A stretch of DNA of 64,000 nucleotides. It comes from Mesorhizobium kowhaii (GTDB lineage: Bacteria; Pseudomonadota; Alphaproteobacteria; Rhizobiales; Rhizobiaceae). Both the position numbers and the translations under genes were made by a program. Numbering within the stretch: position 1 is the stretch's first letter; every line of letters begins with the position of its first letter. Below the pieces are notes generated by a model. The model ran no database searches. It was given only the letters and a program-made list of their open reading frames with translations, and had not been told where the DNA came from. The stretch is taken from assembly GCF_003253745.1 (NCBI RefSeq), contig NZ_MZXV01000051.1:62001-126000 (forward strand), given 5' to 3'. Below are positions 1 to 7,167 of this stretch, piece by piece.

Positions 1-1124
1 GCCGCCGGCTCGACGAGCAGGGCTATCAGGAGGTCAACGCGCCACAGGTGCTCGACAAGAGCTTGTGGGAGACCTCAGGCCATTGGGGTTGGTACCGCGA
101 CGCCATGTTCAAGGTGACGGTCGCCGGCGACGATACCGACGATGATCGTGTGTTTGCGCTGAAGCCGATGAACTGTCCGGGCCATGTGCAGATTTTCAAG
201 CATGGGTTGAAGTCTTATCGCGATCTTCCCGTAAAGCTTGCGGAATTCGGCAATGTGCATCGCTACGAACCATCGGGCGCGCTGCATGGGCTGATGCGCG
301 TGCGCGGCTTCACGCAGGATGATGCGCATATCTTCTGCACCGAGGAGCAGCTGGCGTCGGAGTGCCTGCGCATCAACGATTTGATCCTGTCGACCTATGC
401 CGATTTCGGCTTCGACGAGATCAGCGTCAAGCTATCGACGCGGCCGGACAAGCGCGTCGGCACCGACGAGGCGTGGGACCATGCCGAGGCGATCATGGGC
501 AGCGTGCTGGAGACGATCAGGACGCGGTCCGGCAATCGCATCAAAACCTCGATCAATCCGGGCGAGGGCGCCTTCTACGGGCCGAAATTCGAGTATGTGC
601 TGAAGGATGCCATCGGCCGCGAGTGGCAGTGCGGCACGACGCAGGTCGACTTTAACCTGCCGGAGCGGTTTGGCGCCTTCTACATCGGGTCGGATTCCGA
701 GAAGAAGCAGCCTGTCATGGTGCACCGTGCCATCTGCGGTTCGATGGAGCGTTTTCTCGGCATCCTGATCGAGAACTATTCCGGTCATTTCCCGCTGTGG
801 TTCGCGCCGCTGCAGGTGGTGGTGGCGACGATCACGTCGGACGCCGACGCGTATGCGACCGAGGTGGTGGCAAAACTCAAGGCCGCCGGACTGTTGGCGG
901 AAGCGGATCTGCGCAACGAGAAGATCAATTACAAGGTCCGCGAGCACTCGCTGGCCAAGGTTCCGGTCATCCTCGTCTGCGGCAAGCGCGAGGCGGAAGA
1001 GCAGACGGTCAACATGCGCCGGCTGGGCTCGCGCGACCAGGAATCGCTCGACCTTGCCCAGGCGATCGCGCAATTGACCGAAGAAGCGGTCACGCCCGAC
1101 CGCAGGCGCAAACGCGCTGCCTGA
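1..1124 (+). CDS. thrS: Threonine--tRNA ligase, C-terminal part (5' end outside window)
   Basis: Class II aminoacyl-tRNA synthetase that charges tRNA-Thr in the cytoplasm. The frame is open from the window edge (codons start at base 3), so the N-terminal TGS and editing domains are not visible. What is visible is the catalytic core and the anticodon-binding domain. The core carries the zinc-ligand motifs typical of ThrRS: Cys in KPMNCPGH, His in DDAHIF and His in VMVHRAICGS, the last belonging to class II motif 3. The motif 2 region reads HRYEPSGALHGLMRVRGF. The anticodon-binding domain starts near PLWFAPLQVVVATI and ends with a basic tail (RRRKRAA). A strong terminator follows the stop codon, so this is the last gene of its transcript. 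Identification is firm. Confidence 0.97.
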   Translation, partial: RRLDEQGYQEVNAPQVLDKSLWETSGHWGWYRDAMFKVTVAGDDTDDDRVFALKPMNCPGHVQIFKHGLKSYRDLPVKLAEFGNVHRYEPSGALHGLMRVRGFTQDDAHIFCTEEQLASECLRINDLILSTYADFGFDEISVKLSTRPDKRVGTDEAWDHAEAIMGSVLETIRTRSGNRIKTSINPGEGAFYGPKFEYVLKDAIGREWQCGTTQVDFNLPERFGAFYIGSDSEKKQPVMVHRAICGSMERFLGILIENYSGHFPLWFAPLQVVVATITSDADAYATEVVAKLKAAGLLAEADLRNEKINYKVREHSLAKVPVILVCGKREAEEQTVNMRRLGSRDQESLDLAQAIAQLTEEAVTPDRRRKRAA

Positions 1125-1141
1125 TCTGCATGGTCCCGACG

Positions 1142-1176
1142 ACATGGCGGTGGAGCGATCCACCGCCATTTTCATA
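1142..1176 (+). terminator. Rho-independent terminator of thrS
   Basis: A perfect 10-bp inverted repeat (ATGGCGGTGG at 1144-1153 and CCACCGCCAT at 1160-1169) encloses a 6-base loop and is followed by TTTTC. It begins about 20 bases after the thrS stop codon and ends before the next start at 1208. Confidence 0.85.
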
Positions 1177-1207
1177 TCCCTGTCACGCCAACCTTGTAAC
1201 GAGCCTC

Positions 1208-2146
1208 ATGCTCAAGCTGAAATTGCGCGAACGGTCCTTTCCCGAGCTTTCCTATGCCAATCCGCGCCAGCCGGCGCTGACGCGCTGGTTCATTCATTCG
1301 GTCGAAGGCCTGTCGGGCCGCGACCGTTACACCGCGCTTTACGATTTCTGGCGCCGCCAGGTCGTGCCAACCGGCGAGCGTGTGTTCAGCCGCATGCTCG
1401 ACCTGATCGACGTCCGAGTGCGGACAGCGGATCAATGGCCGCCCGCGCAATTGCCGGACACACCGCTGGTGATCGTCGCCAACCATCCGTTCGGCATCGG
1501 CGACGGCATTGCCGTGCTTTCATTGGTAGAGCAGCTTGGGCGGCCGTTCCGGGTGATGATCCACAAGGATCTGCTCAAGATCCGCGAGATGGAGCCTTAT
1601 TCGCTGCCGATCGACTTTTCCGAGACCAAGGACGCGCTGAAGAATAATATGGCCGTGCGCCACGAGGCGGTGCGGCTGCTGAAAGAGGGCGTCACCATCG
1701 TGGTGTTTCCGGCCGGCGGCGTCGCCACCGCGCCGAAGGGCTTTGGCTTGGCGCGCGACCTGCCGTGGAAGATGTTTCCGGCTCGTCTCGTCCAGGACGC
1801 CAAGGCGTCTGTCATTCCTATGCATTTTTCCGGACAAAACGGCCGGCTGTTCCATCTGGTCAGCGGCCCGATGAACATGGCCGAGAGCGATGGCCGCCTG
1901 GCGAAATTCGTCGGCAAGGCCTCGCTGGCGCTGCGCACGTCGCTGCTCATCCGCGAATTCGCGCGGCTGTCCGGCAAGGCGATCGAGGTGCGCGTTGGCA
2001 ATGTGCTGAGATGGAGCGAGCTGGAGCCGCTACGCGACCGCAAGGCATTGCTCGACCGTCTCTATCGCGGCGTGTTCGACCTGGCGCCAATCGTGGCGCG
2101 TCGCCGGCTTCCGTTCCTGCCGGCGCGGACCAAGCTGGCGGCCTGA
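1208..2146 (+). CDS. PlsC-like lysophospholipid acyltransferase family protein
   Basis: 312-residue protein of the glycerolipid acyltransferase (PlsC/hemolysin-like) family, probably transferring an acyl chain to a lysophospholipid or lyso-ornithine lipid at the inner membrane. The acyltransferase block I is NHPFGIGDG (His93 to Asp99), which leaves five residues between His and Asp instead of the usual four of HX4D. Block III appears as VVFPAGG (167-171 FPAGG) in place of FPEG. The ATG at 1208 is taken as the start because homology-like sequence begins there and longer versions would run into thrS. It lies after the thrS terminator, so it should have its own promoter. The real acyl acceptor cannot be read from sequence. 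Confidence 0.8.
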   Translation: MLKLKLRERSFPELSYANPRQPALTRWFIHSVEGLSGRDRYTALYDFWRRQVVPTGERVFSRMLDLIDVRVRTADQWPPAQLPDTPLVIVANHPFGIGDGIAVLSLVEQLGRPFRVMIHKDLLKIREMEPYSLPIDFSETKDALKNNMAVRHEAVRLLKEGVTIVVFPAGGVATAPKGFGLARDLPWKMFPARLVQDAKASVIPMHFSGQNGRLFHLVSGPMNMAESDGRLAKFVGKASLALRTSLLIREFARLSGKAIEVRVGNVLRWSELEPLRDRKALLDRLYRGVFDLAPIVARRRLPFLPARTKLAA

Positions 2147-2170
2147 AGTCGGCAAGCCTGCGGTGGAAGG

Positions 2171-3136
2171 TTAATCGGCACCTTCCTCGGGATCCATCGC
2201 CGCGGCTTCGGTGGCCAGAACCTCGATTTCCTGGTTCTGCCCGGCCACGACCGTAAAATCCTTCTGGTAGATGCGGTCGCGGTTCTTGGCGATGATGGTG
2301 TAGTCGCCCTCGGCGAGCACCATCGAGGCAAAAGCGCCGACGCTTTCCTTGATCGGATCGCCGGATTCGTTAAGCAGCGACCAGGACGTGTCGGCGATCG
2401 CCTCGCCACCTGTTTCGCGCACCAGCTTCATGGTTATCTCGGCGGCGTGATGCTCGACGGTGGCTTCGGTCAGCTTGCCGGCCTCGACGCGGATGTCGGA
2501 GCGGATGACCGCGTTGACCGCGCCATAGGTCGAGACGACGTGGTAGGTGCCGGCGTTGAGCCGCACGACAGTGTTGGGTTCGACATCGGGTATGATCAGC
2601 GCTTGCTCGCCATTCGGCTCGGCGGTGCCTTCGTAGATCGAGAAGCGCAGGTTCTTCGGCGGAATGCGCACCCCGCCGGACAGAACGGCGTCGAGCTTGA
2701 GGCCGCCGGCGTCGAGCACAAGGCTTTCGCGCTTGGCGTCCTTGCCGACAACGGTGATGCGCTTGGTGGCGCCGGCCCGGCCGTAGGAGGCATGAACCAG
2801 ATAACTGCCGGGTTCGAGCTGGAAGACGGCGGTGCCGCCATGCGCGGAGGCGACCATCGGCAATTTGCCGTTGACGGCCTCGGGCTTGAAGACGCGCCAG
2901 ACGATGCCGCGGGTGATGTCGGCGCCCTTGTCGGTCAACTGGGCGGACAGGGTGATGGCGCCGCCGCTGCCGAGCGCCAGCGACCTCTCGCTTTTCGGCG
3001 TCGCGTAGCTCGAAATTCCGGGAAGCTTCAGATCGCCAACACCGTCCGCGTTCTGCGCCACGGCGAGCGAAACCGGCGCCGTGAACAGCAGGGCGACCAA
3101 CCAGACCAGGAAAAGACGCAGTGTCCCCTCAAACAT
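2171..3136 (-). CDS. Exported protein of unknown function with repeated beta-sandwich-like segments
   Basis: 321 residues from the ATG at 3136; a longer start at 3172 is possible. The first 28 residues form a signal peptide (hydrophobic LFLVWLVALLFTAPVSLAV followed by AQNADG), so the mature part should be periplasmic or outer-membrane associated. The rest contains three or four segments of similar style, each with a glycine turn and a pattern like LEPGSYLVHASYG, LNAGTYHVVSTYG or LAEGDYTIIAKNR, suggestive of carboxypeptidase-regulatory or PEGA-like beta sandwiches. The tail is acidic (DPEEGAD). It is convergent with the acyltransferase gene and divergent from the nitroreductase gene. No enzymatic motif was seen and no function is proposed. 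Confidence 0.72.
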   Translation of the reverse strand: MFEGTLRLFLVWLVALLFTAPVSLAVAQNADGVGDLKLPGISSYATPKSERSLALGSGGAITLSAQLTDKGADITRGIVWRVFKPEAVNGKLPMVASAHGGTAVFQLEPGSYLVHASYGRAGATKRITVVGKDAKRESLVLDAGGLKLDAVLSGGVRIPPKNLRFSIYEGTAEPNGEQALIIPDVEPNTVVRLNAGTYHVVSTYGAVNAVIRSDIRVEAGKLTEATVEHHAAEITMKLVRETGGEAIADTSWSLLNESGDPIKESVGAFASMVLAEGDYTIIAKNRDRIYQKDFTVVAGQNQEIEVLATEAAAMDPEEGAD

Positions 3137-3293
3137 GCCTTGCGTTGAAGCCCATGGCGGTGGCAATTTCAAGGCTTAAGAGTCCAGCGATACGACTCTT
3201 CCGTCCGGCGCGCGCGCCGCCATTGCCCGAGCCGCCCGAATTCCCGATGGTGCGCTTCAGCTCAAAACAGATTGTTTTAGGAGACTTGCGCCC

Positions 3294-3878
3294 ATGGCGT
3301 CGCCGATCATTGACTTCCTGCTGACCCGAAACTCCGCACCGATCCCCGATTTGAAGGAGCCGGTGCCGAGCGATGCGGAGATCGCGACGATGATCACCGC
3401 CGCCTCGCGCGTGCCCGACCATGGCCGGCTCGAACCCTGGCGCTTCATCCTCTACCGCGGCGATGCCCGCGTCGAGATCGGAAGACAACTGGCGGCACTT
3501 GCCGAGCAGCGGGAGGGGCCATTGCCGGAAGGCCGACGCAACCAGGAACTGGCGCGGTTCTCGCGCGCGCCGCTGGTGATCGGCGTGGTATCGATCCCCA
3601 GGGAGAATCCAAAGATCCCGCAATGGGAAATGTTCCTGTCGGGCGGCATGGCGGCGATGAACCTGATGATCTCAGCCAATGCTTTGGGTTATGGTACCAA
3701 CATGATCAGCAACTGGTATTCCGACGTAGCGGAGGGCAGGGCGCTGCTGGGGCTGGCACCGCAGGAGCGCGTCATTGGCTTCGTCCATATCGGCTCCTAC
3801 GCCGGCCCGGCGCCGGAGCGGCCGCGACCCGATCCGGCGAAGCTCTATGCCGATTATTCGGGGCCGTGGGTGGGCTGA
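3294..3878 (+). CDS. Nitroreductase family protein (YdjA-like)
   Basis: 194-residue FMN-dependent nitroreductase-fold protein, expected to reduce a substrate with NAD(P)H in the cytoplasm. It has the short single-domain length of the YdjA group. Visible family features are the N-terminal RNSAPIPDL stretch, the FMN-contacting segment SRVPDHGRLEPWRFIL, and the C-terminal GYGTNMISNW and FVHIGSYAGP segments. A good ribosome binding site (AGGAG, about 3279-3283) precedes the ATG. The flavin reductase-like gene begins on the very next base after its stop, so the two are probably one operon in which both products handle flavin. The physiological substrate is unknown. Confidence 0.88.
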   Translation: MASPIIDFLLTRNSAPIPDLKEPVPSDAEIATMITAASRVPDHGRLEPWRFILYRGDARVEIGRQLAALAEQREGPLPEGRRNQELARFSRAPLVIGVVSIPRENPKIPQWEMFLSGGMAAMNLMISANALGYGTNMISNWYSDVAEGRALLGLAPQERVIGFVHIGSYAGPAPERPRPDPAKLYADYSGPWVG

Positions 3879-4487
3879 ATGTTCTACGAGCCTTCAAAGG
3901 GCCACGGGCTGCCGCACGATCCTTCCAAGGCGATCGTGGCGCCGCGCCCGATCGGCTGGATATCGACGCTGAACCGGGCAGGCGAGATCAATCTCGCGCC
4001 ATACTCGTTCTTCAATGCCGTTTCGACACGGCCCTTCATCGTCTGGTTTTCCTCCGAAGGCGACAAGGACAGCGCCACCTTCGCGCAGGAAACCGGCGAG
4101 TTTGTCGCCAATCTGGTCAGCCGTGATCTCGCCGAAAAGATGAACCGCACGTCGGTCAGCGCGCCGCGCGGCGTCAATGAGTTCGCCTATGCAGACCTTG
4201 CCATGGCGCCGTCACGCCTCGTCGCGCCACCGCGCGTGGCGGCAGCACCGGCTGCGCTCGAATGCCGAGTGACGGAAGTCTTTCGGCCAAAGGCGCTGGA
4301 CGGATCGCCGACGAGCGCTGTCGTCGTCGCCGGCGAAGTGATCGGCGTGCACATCGACGATGCATTCCTGAAGGATGGTCTGTTCGACATCACCAAGGCC
4401 GGCAATGTCGCTCGTCTCGGCTACATGGACTATGCCAGTGTCAACGAGATATTTTCGATGCGCCGGCCGCGCTGGGACAAGGATTAA
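3879..4487 (+). CDS. Flavin reductase-like / FMN-binding split-barrel protein
   Basis: 202-residue protein of the flavin reductase-like, FMN-binding split-barrel family. Members bind FMN and either reduce free flavin or act as small oxidoreductases. The N-terminal segment APRPIGWISTLNRAGEINLAPYSFFNAVS is the recognisable family signature, with WISTLN and the N-A-Y-S-F-F pattern lining the flavin site. The ATG follows directly on the stop codon of the nitroreductase gene, implying translational coupling. The gene overlaps the end of the oppositely oriented CoA-ester lyase gene by four bases. Whether it supplies reduced flavin to the neighbouring nitroreductase is inference from position. Confidence 0.87.
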   Translation: MFYEPSKGHGLPHDPSKAIVAPRPIGWISTLNRAGEINLAPYSFFNAVSTRPFIVWFSSEGDKDSATFAQETGEFVANLVSRDLAEKMNRTSVSAPRGVNEFAYADLAMAPSRLVAPPRVAAAPAALECRVTEVFRPKALDGSPTSAVVVAGEVIGVHIDDAFLKDGLFDITKAGNVARLGYMDYASVNEIFSMRRPRWDKD

Positions 4488-5365
4488 GCCGAGATCCCCG
4501 CCGCTTTGGCCCGCGCCAGAAGCCGTTCAGCCAGCCGCAAATGCGGGCGGTCGTACATCTTGCCGTCGATGCCGACGACGCCGGGATTTCCCGCTGCCGC
4601 GAACGCCGCGACGATTGCCGCCGATTGTTTGACGGCCTCGACCGACGGCGTGAAAGCGGCGTTGATGACGGACACCTGGTCAGGATGGATCGCCATCTTG
4701 CCGGTGAAGCCGTCGCGCTCGGCCTCGGCGCATTCCGCTTCAAAGGCCGCCATGTCGCGAAAATTCGGAAAGACGGTGTCGATCGCCGCGACCTCCGCCG
4801 CACCCGCGGCAAGGATGGTCATAGTGCGGGCGAAGCGGAACACGTCGGTGTAGCCGCCACGCTCGTTGCGAGCCGTGCGCGCGCCGATCGCCGCCGACAG
4901 ATCCTCAGCCCCCCACGTGAGCCCGGCAAGCCGCGCGCTCGCCCCGGCATAGCTGGCCGCCGCCAGCACGCCTGCCGGGGTTTCGGTAATGATCGGCAGG
5001 ATTTTGATCGCGCCGTCGGCGAGGCCGTTTTCGGCCTCGCGAACCCTGAGCTTTACCGAGAGATGCTGCACATCCTGGCCGCTGTTCGATTTTGGCAGCA
5101 TGATGCCGTCGGGTTTGGCTGAAACAAGAGCCGCGAGATCGTCATCCGTCAGTCCGGTCGATAGATCGTTGACCCTGACATAGATCGCCGAACTGGTTTG
5201 CGCCCTGCGTTCGGCGATGAAGCGCGCCGCGATTTCGCGCGCCAGCGCCTTGTTCTGCGGCGCCACGGAATCTTCAAGATCGACGATGACCACATCGGCG
5301 CCGGCGCCAAAACCCTTTTCCAGCTTCCTCTCGGAATCACCGGGGACGAACAGCAGGGAACGCAT
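4484..5365 (-). CDS. CoA-ester lyase of the HpcH/HpaI-CitE family
   Basis: 293 residues, a TIM-barrel lyase of the CitE/malyl-CoA lyase group that cleaves or forms acyl-CoA carbon-carbon bonds with Mg2+. The N-terminus RSLLFVPGDSERKLEKG, the metal-site segment VDLEDSVAP (Asp29-Asp32), ITETPAG and the C-terminal KMAIHPDQ are family hallmarks. The ATG at 5365 was chosen because it overlaps by one base the stop of the upstream MaoC-like gene (TGATG) and because RSLLFVPG is the normal start of the family. Candidate substrates are malyl-CoA, methylmalyl-CoA or citramalyl-CoA; the sequence alone does not decide. The MaoC neighbour supports a lyase-hydratase pair acting on a C4-C5 acyl-CoA. Confidence 0.85.
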   Translation of the reverse strand: MRSLLFVPGDSERKLEKGFGAGADVVIVDLEDSVAPQNKALAREIAARFIAERRAQTSSAIYVRVNDLSTGLTDDDLAALVSAKPDGIMLPKSNSGQDVQHLSVKLRVREAENGLADGAIKILPIITETPAGVLAAASYAGASARLAGLTWGAEDLSAAIGARTARNERGGYTDVFRFARTMTILAAGAAEVAAIDTVFPNFRDMAAFEAECAEAERDGFTGKMAIHPDQVSVINAAFTPSVEAVKQSAAIVAAFAAAGNPGVVGIDGKMYDRPHLRLAERLLARAKAAGISA

Positions 5366-5817
5366 CAGGCCGCCTTCTTCAGCATCATCGCTTGCCTCGT
5401 GCATTTGGCGACGAGATCGCCGTTCTGGTTGTAGGCGCGATGCTCGAATTCGACGATGCCGCGGTCGGGTTTCGACCTGGACTCGCGCACCGAGATCACC
5501 GTCGTTTCGACACGGATGGTGTCGCCATGGAAGACCGGGTGCGGAAACACGGTTTCCTTCATGCCGAGATTGGCGACCGTGGTGCCGACGGTGATGTCGT
5601 TGACCGAAATGCCGATCATCAGGCCGAGTGTGAACAGCGAATTGACGAGCGGCTTGCCCCATTCGCTCTTGGCGGCAAAATCGAAGTCGATATGCAGCGG
5701 CTGCGGGTTCAGCGTCATCACCGAAAACAGCATGTTGTCGCTTTCGGTGACGGTCTTGCGCAACGTGTGCTGGAAGACATGGCCGACGACGAACTCTTCG
5801 AAATAAAGCCCGGCCAT
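5365..5817 (-). CDS. MaoC-like (hot-dog fold) acyl-CoA dehydratase/hydratase
   Basis: 150-residue single hot-dog domain of the MaoC dehydratase family. The hydratase region reads TLNPQPLHIDFDFA; His and the following Asp are present, but the Asp usually found just before the N-P (as in GDxNPxH) is replaced by Thr-Leu. This variant occurs in proteins that accompany CitE-type lyases. A strong ribosome binding site (GAGGAGCAGGAT) precedes the ATG at 5817. The gene is translationally coupled to the downstream lyase gene by a TGATG overlap, so the two are very likely one two-step module on an acyl-CoA. The exact reaction, for instance mesaconyl-CoA hydration, is an inference. Confidence 0.82.
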   Translation of the reverse strand: MAGLYFEEFVVGHVFQHTLRKTVTESDNMLFSVMTLNPQPLHIDFDFAAKSEWGKPLVNSLFTLGLMIGISVNDITVGTTVANLGMKETVFPHPVFHGDTIRVETTVISVRESRSKPDRGIVEFEHRAYNQNGDLVAKCTRQAMMLKKAA

Positions 5818-5968
5818 ATCCTGCTCCTCACCTGCCTATGGGGTTGATAGGCGCTGCATTCAGGGCTCGCAAGCCAGTTAATGAACATGGTGAACCGTTC
5901 GTAAACCTTTTTTGCCTACCGTCTGCACGGGGCCAGGAGCGTTCTGGCAGGGGGCGTAAGCAGGCGGT

Positions 5969-7090
5969 ATGGTTGTTTCGCATTTTTTGAGATGGATTTG
6001 CACCGCCAGGGTCTCGGAGCGCGCTGCTGCGGCCAATGCACTGGCCCGGGCCTACGTCAATTCCGACCTGCCTTTCGAAGATCGCTGTGCTGCCGAGGCG
6101 GCGCTGACGCTGCTGCTCGACGACGCTTCGTCGAAAGTGCGGCTGGCGATGGCCGAAGCGCTGTCGATGAGCCAACACGCGCCGTTGCAGATCATCAGCG
6201 CGCTGGCCTCGGACCAGCCGGAAGTCGCCGGCGTGGTGCTGGCGCGCTCGCCGCTGCTCACCGACGCCGACCTGATCAATCGCGTGGCCAGCAGTCCGAA
6301 GGTGACGCAAAAATTGATCGCTGACCGGCCGTTCGTTTCGATGGCGCTGTCGGCGGCCATCGCTGAGATCGGCGAGGCGGAAGCCTGCGCCGTGTTGCTC
6401 GCCAACAGCGGCGCCGACATCGCTTCGCTCAGCTTCCGCCGCATGGCCGAACGCCACGGCCATCTGCACCTGGTGCGCGAGGCGCTGATATCAGACGCCC
6501 GCCTGCCTGCCGACTGCCGGCATATGCTGCTCGTCAAGCTCGGCGAGATGCTGAAAACGTCGCCGCTGGTCATGGCGTTGATGGGCGCGGCGCGAGCCGA
6601 CCGCGTGATGCGCGACGCCTGCGTCAAGGCTTCGGTGACGCTGATCGAAGGCACGCGACAGGAAGAACATGCGGCGCTGATCGAGCATCTCAGGCTGCGC
6701 GGCGATCTCACCGCGAGCTTCCTCATCCGCACCATCGCGCATGGCAAGGTCGATTTCTTCGGCTCGGCGCTGGTTGCGCTTAGCCGACAATCCGAACAAA
6801 GGGTGAGGGCGCTGCTGGCCGGCGGGCACGATGTGGCTCTGCAGGCGCTGTTTCGCAGCGCCGGTCTCGCCGCCGCCACGCATGCCATCATCCTGCGCGC
6901 GCTGAAAATCTGGCGCGAGGTGGCCAATGGCAAGCGTGTCGCCGGGGTGCAGGAGGTCAGCTGGCTGATGCTGAAAGAGTTGGGCGGACAGTCCGTGGAA
7001 GGCGATCTCGCAGCGCTGGTCAAGTCGATCCATCTCGATGCGCTGCGCGAGAACGCACGGGGTCACGCACTGGCGATCGCTGCGGCCTGA
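5969..7090 (+). CDS. DUF2336 domain-containing HEAT-like protein
   Basis: 373-residue alpha-helical protein of the DUF2336 family, found mainly in alphaproteobacteria. The N-terminal half repeats helical pairs of HEAT type, for example LLDDASSKVRLAMAEALS followed by ALASDQPEVAGVVLA, and the C-terminal half continues as helices without catalytic motifs. It has no signal peptide or membrane segment and should be cytoplasmic. Family members have been linked loosely to regulation, but no biochemical role is established. It stands alone, divergent from the MaoC-like gene, and ends just before a palindromic repeat that separates it from the convergent FUSC gene. Confidence 0.82.
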   Translation: MVVSHFLRWICTARVSERAAAANALARAYVNSDLPFEDRCAAEAALTLLLDDASSKVRLAMAEALSMSQHAPLQIISALASDQPEVAGVVLARSPLLTDADLINRVASSPKVTQKLIADRPFVSMALSAAIAEIGEAEACAVLLANSGADIASLSFRRMAERHGHLHLVREALISDARLPADCRHMLLVKLGEMLKTSPLVMALMGAARADRVMRDACVKASVTLIEGTRQEEHAALIEHLRLRGDLTASFLIRTIAHGKVDFFGSALVALSRQSEQRVRALLAGGHDVALQALFRSAGLAAATHAIILRALKIWREVANGKRVAGVQEVSWLMLKELGGQSVEGDLAALVKSIHLDALRENARGHALAIAAA

Positions 7091-7091
7091 C

Positions 7092-7156
7092 GTGTATCGA
7101 TATTAAGGTGATGCCGGCCTGCGAATGGCGGTCCGGCCTGACCTGAATCTCGACAC
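7092..7156. repeat. Palindromic intergenic repeat, short form (family 1)
   Basis: Left arm 7092-7119 and right arm 7135-7156 are imperfect inverted repeats: GTGTATCGATATTAAGG at one end and, read on the minus strand, GTGTCGAGATTCAGG at the other. The same arms bound a 134-base copy at 41320-41453; here the central part is missing, leaving only GCGAATGGCGGT. It lies between two convergent genes and could fold into a hairpin at the 3' end of both transcripts. Confidence 0.75.
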
Positions 7157-7167
7157 GCGTAGCCGCT

